Shown: positions 7,310 to 15,402 of the stretch, piece by piece
Numbering within the stretch: position 1 is the stretch's first letter
Layout: each line of letters starts with the position of its first letter
Assembly (NCBI GenBank): GCA_017442315.1
Contig: JAFRZX010000159.1
Coordinates: 1-64,000, forward strand
Source of the DNA: Bacteroidales bacterium
GTDB lineage: Bacteria > Bacteroidota > Bacteroidia > Bacteroidales > UBA932
Length of the DNA: 64,000 nt
Direction: 5' to 3'
The notes under the pieces: model-generated
The model's database searches: none
Told to the model about the DNA's origin: nothing
Seen by the model: only the letters and a program-made list of their open reading frames with translations
Program-made: the position numbers and the translations under genes

Positions 7310-10139
7310 AGATATATCTGGCAGTATAAGAGTTCTTACATCCGACCATATCCTCAGGACGCCCTGAATAGACTATATACCCACCGGCATCACCTGCTTC
7401 AGGTCCGAGGTCAATAATCCAGTCCGCAGCACGCATTACATCAGGATTATGCTCGACTACAACAATTGAATGGCCTCTGGCAAGCAAGGCATCAAAGGAC
7501 TTCATAAGTTTCTCAACATCGTAGAAATGCAGACCAGTGGTAGGCTCGTCAAATATAAAAAGTATATTCCGGTTCTTTCCTTTGGATGATTCATCACTCA
7601 TCGACAGGAAATAAGCAAGCTTGATACGCTGGCTCTCTCCTCCTGACAAAGTGCTACTGCTCTGGCCTAATTTGATATAGGAAAGACCGACATCCACCAG
7701 AGATTGAAGTCTTTCTGCAATCCTCAATGCCATCTGGTCTGTCTGGGAAGAGAAGAAGGATATAGCTTCTTCCACACTCATATTGAGAATATCATCTATA
7801 TTCTTTCCCTTATACCTTACCTCCAGGATATCAGATTTGAAACGCTTTCCTCCGCAGGATTCGCATTGCATGGTGACATCAGCCATGAACTGCATGCCTA
7901 TTCTTACAAAACCTTCCCCCTGACATTCGGGACATCGCCCACCATCCATATTGAATGAAAAATGAGAAGGTGTATATCCGTTTATCTTCGCATACTGTTG
8001 TTCAGAGAGCAACTTACGTATGTCATCATATATCTTCAGGTATGTAACGGCATTGGACCTTGAGCTTTTCCCTATAGGATTCTGGTCGACATATTCAACC
8101 TGAGATATCCTGTCTATATTTCCTGAAAGTCCCCTGAATGTTCCCGGTGCAGAGCCTGACTGATTCAGATGACGATATAACGCCGGATAAAGAATATCAC
8201 CGACAAGCGACGACTTACCGCTTCCACTTACTCCTGTGACGACAGTAAGGATTCCTAAAGGGAAACGGACATCTATATCCTTTAAGTTATGCTCCATCGC
8301 ACCTTCAACTGTAATTGAATAACTCCAGTCGCGTTTCTTTCTTTCATAGCGCTTCCTATGCCCTCCAAGATACTGGAAAGTGAGGGAACGACTAAGGGTT
8401 TCAGCATCCGGCTTGTCCGCCAGTCTGCCCTCAAACACGATTTCTCCCCCATTTATGCCGGCTTTGGGACCGATATCAATAAGCATGTCAGCAGCTTTCA
8501 TAATCTCCTCATCGTGTTCCACCACAACTACCGTATTGCCGATATCACGCAGGCGTTTCAATACTCCTATCAGTTTCTCAGTATCTCTCGGATGAAGTCC
8601 GATACTAGGCTCGTCAAGTATGTACAATGAACCGACCAAAGAACTTCCCAACGCCGTCACCAGATTGATTCTCTGACTTTCACCACCTGACAAGGTATTA
8701 GATGCCCTATTCATAGTCAGATATGAAAGCCCCACATCCCTTATGCATCCAAGACGGGAGACAATTTCATCTATAGCCTTTGAAGCTATCTTACGTTCCC
8801 AGGAACTAAGCTGAAGGTTCTTGAAGAAATCAAGCAACTGATCCACATTCATGCATAGGAGTTCATGAATATTACGGCCACCTACCTTGACATATAAAGC
8901 TTCCTTCCGCAGACGGCTACCTCCGCAATCATGACATACCGTCCTGCCGGAATATCTGCTGAGCATATACTTATACTGCACCTTGTAACGGTTAGACTCA
9001 ACCCATTTGAAGAATTCATTGAGTCCTATGATGGAATCTTCTTCAGTATCAGCAGCAACACCTTTCCAGATAAGGTCCTTTACATCCTGGCTCAAATTAC
9101 AGTATGGCTCAAATATAGGAATACCGTATCTGGCTGAATTACGTACCAGATGATCTTTAAACCACCCCATCTTATCGCCTCTCCAGCATGCGATGGCGCC
9201 ATCATATATGGTCTTGCTCTTGTCTGGAATGACAAGATCTTCACTTATTCCTATTATCTGTCCCAAGCCTCCGCATACAGGACATGCTCCCAACGGACTG
9301 TTGAAACTGAAAAGATACTCATCTGGCTTTTCAAATTTCATCCCGTCCGCTTCAAAACGATTTATGAACTGTTTCTGTATGACAGAACCATCATTTTCCT
9401 TACGGACATACAGTGTCCCGTCACCCCTATCAAAGGCCGTCTCTATAGAAGATTGCAGACGAGTCTGAAGATCTTCCCAATCAGTCTGAGAATAAGTATC
9501 CGGAAGCCGCAATCTGTCCACAAGAAGATACAGTTCCGAAGGATAATCACCATCTTGCGCTTTCTGCATGATTTCCTCTATCCTGACGACCCTATCGGTG
9601 AAGAATCTTGAATATCCCTCCTCCTTGAGGCTCAGCATCAGCTCCACTTTATCTTCACGCATATGCCATGCGAGATCAGCCAGGATATATACTGCCGATG
9701 ATTTCGTTTCAAAGATAAAATCAAGGACATCATTGGCAGTATGGCACTTCACCTCCTCGCCAGTCACAGGAGAATAAGTCCTTCCGATACGTGCGAATAT
9801 CATACGTAGATAATCGAAGATCTCAGTACTCGTTGCAACTGTTGAGCGCGGATTACGGGTATTGACCTTCTGCTCTATAGCTATTGCAGGAGGTATACCT
9901 TCAATAAATTCAACATCAGGCTTGGACATTCGCCCCAGAAACTGTCTTGCATATGAAGACAAACTCTCGGCAAAACGTCTCTGGCCCTCCGCAAAAAGGG
10001 TATCAAAGGCCAGGGAAGACTTTCCTGAGCCTGAGATACCCGTTATGACAACAAATTTTCCACGAGGGATTTCTATGGTAACATCCTTGAGATTGTTGAC
10101 CTTGGCCCCGCGTACAATGATGTTTCCTTCTTCTGTCAT
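7287..10139 (-). CDS. uvrA: Excinuclease ABC subunit A
   Basis: Damage-recognition ATPase of nucleotide excision repair; with UvrB it scans DNA and loads the incision complex. 950 residues, normal length. The first ABC ATPase has Walker A GISGSGKS at 34-41; an LSGGESQRI signature occurs in each half. Zinc-binding cysteine pairs are visible (CPVCGG and CHDCGG in the first half; CPECQG with CESCGG in the second, the module that contacts DNA). The second Walker A is GVSGSGKSS. It starts 8 bp after pgi on the same strand. Its 3' end overlaps the fimbrial anchor gene by 23 bp, an unusual convergent overlap. Confidence 0.97.
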   Translation of the reverse strand: MTEEGNIIVRGAKVNNLKDVTIEIPRGKFVVITGISGSGKSSLAFDTLFAEGQRRFAESLSSYARQFLGRMSKPDVEFIEGIPPAIAIEQKVNTRNPRSTVATSTEIFDYLRMIFARIGRTYSPVTGEEVKCHTANDVLDFIFETKSSAVYILADLAWHMREDKVELMLSLKEEGYSRFFTDRVVRIEEIMQKAQDGDYPSELYLLVDRLRLPDTYSQTDWEDLQTRLQSSIETAFDRGDGTLYVRKENDGSVIQKQFINRFEADGMKFEKPDEYLFSFNSPLGACPVCGGLGQIIGISEDLVIPDKSKTIYDGAIACWRGDKMGWFKDHLVRNSARYGIPIFEPYCNLSQDVKDLIWKGVAADTEEDSIIGLNEFFKWVESNRYKVQYKYMLSRYSGRTVCHDCGGSRLRKEALYVKVGGRNIHELLCMNVDQLLDFFKNLQLSSWERKIASKAIDEIVSRLGCIRDVGLSYLTMNRASNTLSGGESQRINLVTALGSSLVGSLYILDEPSIGLHPRDTEKLIGVLKRLRDIGNTVVVVEHDEEIMKAADMLIDIGPKAGINGGEIVFEGRLADKPDAETLSRSLTFQYLGGHRKRYERKKRDWSYSITVEGAMEHNLKDIDVRFPLGILTVVTGVSGSGKSSLVGDILYPALYRHLNQSGSAPGTFRGLSGNIDRISQVEYVDQNPIGKSSRSNAVTYLKIYDDIRKLLSEQQYAKINGYTPSHFSFNMDGGRCPECQGEGFVRIGMQFMADVTMQCESCGGKRFKSDILEVRYKGKNIDDILNMSVEEAISFFSSQTDQMALRIAERLQSLVDVGLSYIKLGQSSSTLSGGESQRIKLAYFLSMSDESSKGKNRNILFIFDEPTTGLHFYDVEKLMKSFDALLARGHSIVVVEHNPDVMRAADWIIDLGPEAGDAGGYIVYSGRPEDMVGCKNSYTARYIFKEGLLQ

Positions 10140-10147
10140 AAAATCAA

Positions 10148-11485
10148 TCAGAGTCTTTCCTTCAAAGCTTTAGCCTGCTCTTCATAGCCAGGCTTTCCAA
10201 GAAGGGCAAACATGTTCTTCTTGTAAGCCTCTACGCCAGGCTGATCAAAAGGATTGACACCTAACATATATCCGCTTATACCGCAGGCCTTCTCAAAGAA
10301 ATAGAAGAGAGCTCCAAGATTATATTCATTGATGCGCTCAACAGATATCGAAAGCTGCGGAACACCTCCGTCAATATGTGCCAGCTTTGTACCAAGTTCG
10401 GCCATTGCATTGCATTCCTCGACATGCTTTCCTGTCAGGAAGTTCAATCCGTCAAGATTCTGCGGATCATTTGCAATAGTCATGCTCCTGTTGCTGTTTT
10501 CAACAGTTATGACAGTCTCCATCAGCATACGCATGCCATCCTGGATGTACTGTCCCATTGAATGGAGGTCTGTAGTGAAGCTGACTGAAGCAGGGAAGAT
10601 ACCCTTGCCGTCCTTGCCTTCGGACTCTCCATAAAGCTGCTTCCACCATTCTCCAAGATACTGAAGCTTAGGATTGTAGGATACCAGAATTTCGACTTTC
10701 TTTCCATTGTCATACAACAGGTTACGCATTGCGGCATACTGCACTGCAGGATTGCATTCGCAATTCCTGGCACAAGCCTCTTCCATTTCAGCCGCACCCT
10801 TAAGCATTGCACGTACATCAAAACCACCAAGTACGATAGGCAGAATACCCACAGGGGTAAGCACTGAGAAACGACCTCCGACATTATCCTCAATGACAAA
10901 TGTCTTATATCCTTCCTGGGTAGAAAGTGACTTGAGGGCTCCTCTATGAGCATCTGTAACAGCAACGATACGCTCTGAAGCTTCCTTGACCCCATATGTC
11001 TGTTCGATATACTGCTTGATGAGACGGAAAGCTACAGCAGGCTCTGTAGTCGTACCTGACTTGGAAATCACAACTGCAGCACAATTCCTCTCCTTCATAA
11101 GGTCCATAAGTTCACTGATATATTCTTCGGAAAGGTTATGTCCGGCAAAAACAATCTGAGGAACAGATCTTTCACCTTTGAGACTATTTGCAAATGTATG
11201 GGAAAGTGCTTCAAGCGCACATTTAGCTCCAAGGTATGATCCACCGATTCCGATGACAACCACCAGGTCAACTCCCTTAGCCTTCCAGCTGTCCCTTACC
11301 TGTTCGCACTCTGAAATAAGACAGTCCGGAGTCTGTGAAGGCAAATGCTTCCATCCGAGAAAATCGTTTCCGGCACCTGTTTCTGTCTCAAGGACATCAA
11401 GAGCAGCAAGTGCCTTTTCTACATAAGCCTTATAATCTGCATCATTTACAAAGGAGCTGCAACCTCCTAAATTTACCTTTACCAT
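10148..11485 (-). CDS. pgi: Glucose-6-phosphate isomerase
   Basis: Interconverts glucose-6-phosphate and fructose-6-phosphate in glycolysis and gluconeogenesis. 445 residues from the ATG at 11485; a TTG 24 bp upstream is in frame but the ATG gives the normal start. Motifs: [31 protein letters not shown] (sugar phosphate loop) and [11 protein letters not shown]. This is the short bacterial PGI type. A TAACTTTG promoter element lies about 54 bp upstream. Downstream it runs into uvrA after 8 bp. Upstream genes on the same strand (kinase, CBM9-like) suggest hexose/hexosamine use nearby. Confidence 0.96.
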   Translation of the reverse strand: MVKVNLGGCSSFVNDADYKAYVEKALAALDVLETETGAGNDFLGWKHLPSQTPDCLISECEQVRDSWKAKGVDLVVVIGIGGSYLGAKCALEALSHTFANSLKGERSVPQIVFAGHNLSEEYISELMDLMKERNCAAVVISKSGTTTEPAVAFRLIKQYIEQTYGVKEASERIVAVTDAHRGALKSLSTQEGYKTFVIEDNVGGRFSVLTPVGILPIVLGGFDVRAMLKGAAEMEEACARNCECNPAVQYAAMRNLLYDNGKKVEILVSYNPKLQYLGEWWKQLYGESEGKDGKGIFPASVSFTTDLHSMGQYIQDGMRMLMETVITVENSNRSMTIANDPQNLDGLNFLTGKHVEECNAMAELGTKLAHIDGGVPQLSISVERINEYNLGALFYFFEKACGISGYMLGVNPFDQPGVEAYKKNMFALLGKPGYEEQAKALKERL

Positions 11486-11538
11486 AATATTTAAAGTTTT
11501 TGGTTTCAAACAAATCTGTCACTACACGGACAACTTGG

Positions 11539-11546
11539 CAAAGTTA
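11539..11546 (-). promoter_or_regulatory. Bacteroidetes -7 element for pgi
   Basis: The minus strand reads TAACTTTG, matching the Bacteroidetes TAnnTTTG -7 box recognised by the primary sigma factor. It lies 54 bp upstream of the pgi ATG. No good TTTG -33 element is visible at the expected spacing. Confidence 0.6.
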
Positions 11547-11556
11547 ACCATTTTTC

Positions 11557-11576
11557 TTAGAAGCTGTTTAAATTTT
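11557..11576 (-). repeat. Intergenic 20-bp repeat, copy 1
   Basis: Plus strand TTAGAAGCTGTTTAAATTTT, found again with one change at 50383-50402. Both copies lie between a minus-strand stop and the start of the next minus-strand gene. Two copies in 64 kb of intergenic sequence suggest a dispersed element or shared regulatory site rather than chance. Confidence 0.45.
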
Positions 11577-11650
11577 ATCAACATAAATTATACAGGTATG
11601 CTTGAGAAAATTTCAAACGGTTTCTCAGTGTCATAGTATTAACGTCTGAA

Positions 11651-12721
11651 CTATTTGCTGCTGATTACCTCACGCATCTGTTCGTATTTCATTTCCATAC
11701 TCTGGAGGAGTTTATACTGAGCTCTAGTGCGTACAAGATTATGGTCAGGATAAGCAATCTTGTAATATCTGTCTCCGTCGATATAGTCCATCAGGAAACG
11801 AAGTACCTGTTCGAAGGTGATGTACCTTGCAGAGAATGCCAGGTGGTCGAGTTCGGACTGCACCATCGAAGCCTTGCGCTCATGAAGATAGCCTTCAGTA
11901 TAAGCCTTGAACATCTCTATGTCAAGTTCTACCTTGTCAATATCCTTTTCATCTTCCGCACCTGTATTGGCATATATCCTGATGGCATCACCGTAATCAT
12001 TAAGAGAAGTCGACGTCATCACTGTATCAAGATCGATCATGCACAGCATACTACCGTCGACCTTATTGAACAGGACATTGCTGATTTTTGTATCGTTATG
12101 GGTAACATGCATTGGAATAGTACCATCCTCCACAAGGGACCAGAAATCAAGCATCTCCTTTCTGCGTGACTCAATCCATGAGATTTCCTCTTTAAGCTGA
12201 GCAACGCGACCTACCGGATCAGCATCGATGGTTTCATCCCACTGCCGGAAACGCCAACGGATATTGTGAAAGCCTTTGATGGTCTCATTAAGAGGCTGGT
12301 CAAAATCAGCAAGCAACGCCTGGAAGCGACCTGTTCCCAATCCACCTTGATATGCCTGTTCTGGAGATTCCGCCCTTGTCAGACTTGTCGTCTCCGGAAT
12401 GAAAAGACATACGGCCCAAAAGTTTTCTCCATCCTTCACATAAAGATTTCCATCCTTAGCCGGAATCACCGTAAGAGTCTCACGCATAGGATCAGCCACC
12501 TTCTTCTTGATATGCTCTGTCACAGCCTTGATATTATCCATCATTCCAGGAACGTCAGGAAATATAAGATGGTTCTTGCGCTGGAGTATATAGTCCGGGG
12601 CATCACCCTCCGTCTTTACCACATACGTATCGTTGATGAATCCCTCTCCAAGAGGCTTGATTTCAGCAATATTGCCTTCCAGATCAAACTGTCCGGCAAT
12701 GTTTAAAAGTTTATCTATCAT
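11651..12721 (-). CDS. N-acetylhexosamine 1-kinase-like phosphotransferase
   Basis: APH-fold sugar kinase, 356 residues, close in length and layout to NahK, the ATP-dependent N-acetylhexosamine 1-kinase of the lacto-N-biose/galacto-N-biose pathway. Visible: N-terminal GEGFINDTYVV nucleotide loop, YILQRKNHLIFPDVPGM, the catalytic HNDTKISNVLF loop and the metal-binding MIDLDT motif. Family members in Bacteroidales are often mislabelled as mucin desulfatases. It overlaps the CBM9-like gene upstream by 4 bp. With GH20 and pgi in the same window it could phosphorylate GlcNAc/GalNAc released from glycans. Substrate is inferred, not shown. Confidence 0.75.
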   Translation of the reverse strand: MIDKLLNIAGQFDLEGNIAEIKPLGEGFINDTYVVKTEGDAPDYILQRKNHLIFPDVPGMMDNIKAVTEHIKKKVADPMRETLTVIPAKDGNLYVKDGENFWAVCLFIPETTSLTRAESPEQAYQGGLGTGRFQALLADFDQPLNETIKGFHNIRWRFRQWDETIDADPVGRVAQLKEEISWIESRRKEMLDFWSLVEDGTIPMHVTHNDTKISNVLFNKVDGSMLCMIDLDTVMTSTSLNDYGDAIRIYANTGAEDEKDIDKVELDIEMFKAYTEGYLHERKASMVQSELDHLAFSARYITFEQVLRFLMDYIDGDRYYKIAYPDHNLVRTRAQYKLLQSMEMKYEQMREVISSK

Positions 12722-13377
12722 TTCTTAATCAGATTAATCTTACCAAAGTATTCTGGGCAATGGAAATCCGGCTTAGGTAGCCGTATCGGCGACCAACTTA
12801 TATAATGCGGACGCATGCATTTATCGCCGCATTTATAGAAATTACAGTTCAGTGATCGGGGGGTATCTTCCAGACCCAACAGGCTAAAAGGAATCATAAC
12901 AACAAGACTCCACTCGCGACCAGCCGCATTAACCATATCCGTCTGCCGATGCGACAGAGAACCGAAAGATCTGATCTGCGAGAGTTTATCTACTGTAAAA
13001 AACTCAAAATCAGTACGTGACAGACGATGAGCAGCAAGTTTGGAACCAATGCAATTAATCTCGAAATTATAGTACCCGTCTGACACCGGATCCTTTATGA
13101 AAGCTTCTACACAACTATCTTCCCATACCGGACCATTATCGTCAAGAACAGAACCAAGAACATGTTCCTCCCTGACCTGATAGAGCAAGGCAAGAACCTT
13201 ATCTGAAAAAGCTAGGTTAAGACGTACCTCCGGAGCATAGGAATATTCTGGCCAATTGACACATGAAAGCATTTCTGGTTCTGTATTATCACTCAATCTT
13301 CTAACTGTCTCATCATAAGACATCTCCTCTATTGAAGGAATGTATCTGACATCTATTTCATTGTTCATATCAAACAT
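12718..13377 (-). CDS. CBM9/DOMON-like carbohydrate-binding protein
   Basis: 219 residues resembling the CBM9-like (DOMON-related) beta-sandwich family found beside sugar-processing genes. The pattern LNLAFSDKVLALLYQV, then a VWEDSCVEAFI segment followed by YYNFEINCIGSKLAAHR, and a late WSLVVMIPFSLLGL strand is characteristic. No signal peptide is evident, so it is probably cytoplasmic. The first ATG (13377) overlaps the upstream hybrid ORF by 8 bp; a second ATG at 13368 would avoid that. It overlaps the NahK-like kinase by 4 bp, so the two are co-expressed and may act on the same sugar. Confidence 0.72.
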   Translation of the reverse strand: MFDMNNEIDVRYIPSIEEMSYDETVRRLSDNTEPEMLSCVNWPEYSYAPEVRLNLAFSDKVLALLYQVREEHVLGSVLDDNGPVWEDSCVEAFIKDPVSDGYYNFEINCIGSKLAAHRLSRTDFEFFTVDKLSQIRSFGSLSHRQTDMVNAAGREWSLVVMIPFSLLGLEDTPRSLNCNFYKCGDKCMRPHYISWSPIRLPKPDFHCPEYFGKINLIKK

Positions 13378-13846
13378 TTTTCTTTCTATATTTCCAGTTA
13401 AAGACAGGAAGAAGGAACGAAATTACCGAGGCCACAACCCAGAAGCTCGCCGCAGGAGTAAAATCATACTGGGTAGTCTGTATCATCTGTCCGGTAACTT
13501 CATCGAGGGTTTCAACAAGGGTTGAGTTGCCGTCGATGAGCCAACCGCTGACAACATCCTGAATGCCGGCAGCTACATAGGAAGCCATGCCGACCACTCC
13601 AAGAGCAGCGCCTGTCGCCTTACGAGGCACGATGTCCACTGCCATAAGACCGCCGAGGAAGCAGATCAGCACTCCTATCGAGATACCGAAGAGGACCATC
13701 GCAGTGATGTTTACTGCCCACGAGTTGCCTTGTTCTGTATCGTTCGCATTGTCATAGCGGATGTTGAATTCGCCGACGTAGAGGGATTGGGCTTGCAAAG
13801 TAATCGCTGAGAAGATAATACAGCACAAGTTTCCCACAAATTTCAT
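13370..13846 (-). pseudogene. Hybrid ORF: EEP-hydrolase N-terminus fused to MFS-transporter C-terminus
   Basis: An open frame of 158 residues from the ATG at 13846 that joins two unrelated families. Residues 1-43 are a signal peptide plus the SLYVGEFNIRYDN...GNSW start of an endonuclease/exonuclease/phosphatase (EEP) hydrolase. From about 13717 downward it becomes the last two helices of a hexose-phosphate/UhpT-like MFS permease (CFLGGLMAVDIVPRKATGAA, then a final helix and basic tail). An exact in-frame deletion between two neighbours would produce this. Neither half can have its family's activity: the EEP catalytic residues and ten MFS helices are missing. An assembly misjoin is an alternative. 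Confidence 0.8.
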
Positions 13847-13858
13847 AATCGTCAAAAG

Positions 13859-14977
13859 TTAATTTCTGCGTCTACGTATTTTCAGGATTTGCCTTAACAG
13901 TGACTCATAAGCATCGGCGTAGGTCGTCATTCCATAGTCTGACATATGGATACCCTCCACAAACATCTCTCCCTTCATGCCGATTTCTTCATATCTCAGG
14001 CGGTAGAGTTCTTTGACACCTTCTTTTACGAGTTGTTTATATGCCGCCTCCATACATTTCAGAGATCTTTCCTGATCATCTCTGGACTTCATGTTCACCA
14101 CAGCATTCGGATATCCGCTATGATCTACAAGAATGACCGGCGTATCCTGACGTCTGTCCCTTAACTGACGAACCGCCTTTACGATGGTATCCTGAAGTTC
14201 AGGAGCCGGCAGTCTGTACAGATTAGGCATTCCGTCAAGGATATATACTGCTGCGTCAACATCCGCGACAAGGTCAACAACTTCCCTTTCGTGCATACAG
14301 TTGCCGGAAAATCCAAGATTGACTACAGTTCTTCCAAGTCTGCGCTGAAGGATGTTGGTCCAGGCCATTGCAGGTCTGGAAGCACATGCGCCCTGACAGA
14401 TTGATGTGCCGTAGGCCACTACCGGCTTTTCGGAAGGCAAGGGTTCAAAACGGAATTTCGAGCCGTCATCAACACCGATCTCTAGCCAATCCACCTCATT
14501 GTACAATGGCAGGAAAAGTGTGTACTTTTTGAAACCATCTGGCACATTCAGAGGCTCGATCCGGGAATATGTATAAGTGACCGTATCCTTGAAAGCATAC
14601 TTAGGGGCAAGCCATATCTCCTTGCCGTCCTTGTCATAAGTATAAAGATCCACCCCGGAAACGCCCGTGGCAGGCATGTGATTCATCGCCTTTCTGCGAA
14701 GAACCCTGTACCTTACCTTTATATTCTTTGAGTCCGTGCTGAAGCATATGCTTTCTCCCGCAGTATTCTTGCTCAGATTCCATACCGCCTTGCGGACATT
14801 CTCCCTAGCGCGGACCGGAAAACGGTGGTAGAAGCCTTCACGTTCCTCGCCTTGAAACGCCTGTCCCTGAACAACAGGGAAACCTGCAAGTTCCGGATTG
14901 TACCATTGCTCTGTCTGCGCAGATGAAAGCAGGCAGACAGACATAGCCACAAGCGATAAGATGTACTTTAGAGTCAT
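13859..14977 (-). CDS. SGNH/GDSL-type esterase with GxDLY N-terminal domain
   Basis: Secreted esterase, 372 residues, with a signal peptide ending at about residue 20 (LLSSAQ). The N-terminal beta-rich domain contains the GVDLY motif that names the GxDLY family; the following SGNH hydrolase domain has the nucleophile block VVAYGTSICQG, a GFSGNCMHE block and a late GIHMSDYG histidine block. Such enzymes usually remove acetyl or other ester groups from polysaccharides. It is 12 bp upstream of the hybrid pseudogene and in the same direction as the CBM9-like and kinase genes. Both flanks carry gene fragments, so this gene sits in a rearranged spot. Confidence 0.85.
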   Translation of the reverse strand: MTLKYILSLVAMSVCLLSSAQTEQWYNPELAGFPVVQGQAFQGEEREGFYHRFPVRARENVRKAVWNLSKNTAGESICFSTDSKNIKVRYRVLRRKAMNHMPATGVSGVDLYTYDKDGKEIWLAPKYAFKDTVTYTYSRIEPLNVPDGFKKYTLFLPLYNEVDWLEIGVDDGSKFRFEPLPSEKPVVAYGTSICQGACASRPAMAWTNILQRRLGRTVVNLGFSGNCMHEREVVDLVADVDAAVYILDGMPNLYRLPAPELQDTIVKAVRQLRDRRQDTPVILVDHSGYPNAVVNMKSRDDQERSLKCMEAAYKQLVKEGVKELYRLRYEEIGMKGEMFVEGIHMSDYGMTTYADAYESLLRQILKIRRRRN

Positions 14978-15087
14978 TTTTCTTCTTTTAAATTTCCAAC
15001 TACAAAGATGGATAATTTAAGTCTTCGATGCAATCTTTTCCTCGTGTATTTTCAGGGCAACCGCGAATGATTGTAGCAATAAATATG

Positions 15088-15095
15088 TATCTTTG
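15088..15095 (+). promoter_or_regulatory. -7 element before the AAA-ATPase remnant
   Basis: TATCTTTG matches the TAnnTTTG box and lies 23 bp before the ATG at 15119. The promoter of the dead gene therefore appears to survive and could now drive transcription toward the regulator gene. Confidence 0.5.
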
Positions 15096-15118
15096 CGACA
15101 AACAAAACACACAGAGAC

Positions 15119-15280
15119 ATGTTGTACCCGATAGGCATTCAGAATTTTGAGAAGATACGCAAGGATGGTTATGTATATGTAGACAGGACTGCATTGATAC
15201 ATAGATTGGCAACTACCGGCACGTATTACTTTTTAAGCCGCCCGCGCAGGTTCGGCAAGAGCCTGCGCACAGGCCACTAG
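15119..15280 (+). pseudogene. Truncated AAA-ATPase-like protein (PF09820 type), N-terminus only
   Basis: A 53-residue frame that begins exactly like the Bacteroidales AAA-ATPase/PD-(D/E)XK family: [13 protein letters not shown], then [14 protein letters not shown], then [14 protein letters not shown], which is the Walker A region. Immediately after GKSL the sequence leaves the family (RTGH) and stops. Full members have about 500 residues, so roughly 90% is missing, including the C-terminal nuclease domain. The intact family is often present in many copies and behaves as a mobile or defence-like gene. This is a clear remnant, non-functional as an ATPase. Confidence 0.82.
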
Positions 15281-15371
15281 AACCCCCGGAACATTATACC
15301 GTAACTTCAAGAATTACCACGGAATGACTATGAAAGAGTATAGGGAAAAATTACGAATTGAAAAAACATAG
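15276..15371 (+). pseudogene. Possible AraC-type regulator C-terminal remnant
   Basis: In a different frame from the AAA remnant and starting where that one ends, the sequence reads TLYRNFKNYHGMTMKEYREK and stops at 15371. This matches the last helix pair of AraC-family DNA-binding domains (pattern FxxxF/YxGMTPxEYR). It would mean that a deletion joined the front of an ATPase gene to the back of a regulator gene. The match is short, so it is tentative. Confidence 0.4.
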
Positions 15372-15386
15372 AAAACATTACCTTTG
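15357..15386 (+). promoter_or_regulatory. Promoter of the AraC-type membrane regulator
   Basis: ATTG at 15357-15360, an 18-base spacer, then TACCTTTG at 15379-15386, a close fit to the Bacteroidetes TTTG/TAnnTTTG promoter. The regulator ATG follows 16 bp later, so the 5' leader is very short. Confidence 0.6.
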
Positions 15387-15402
15387 TGCAAATTAGTCTC
15401 GT

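Larger units (their letters stand above)
14978..15402. other. 425-bp intergenic region with gene remnants
   Basis: Between the divergent SGNH esterase and the regulator gene there is no intact gene. The region holds a promoter element, the start of a broken AAA-ATPase ORF, what looks like the end of an AraC-type protein in another frame, and the promoter of the regulator; each is listed separately. Confidence 0.75.

Noticed and set aside
9150..9611. 153-codon plus-strand ORF opposite uvrA
   Set aside because: Lies wholly antisense to a well-supported uvrA, with shadow-frame composition and no promoter.
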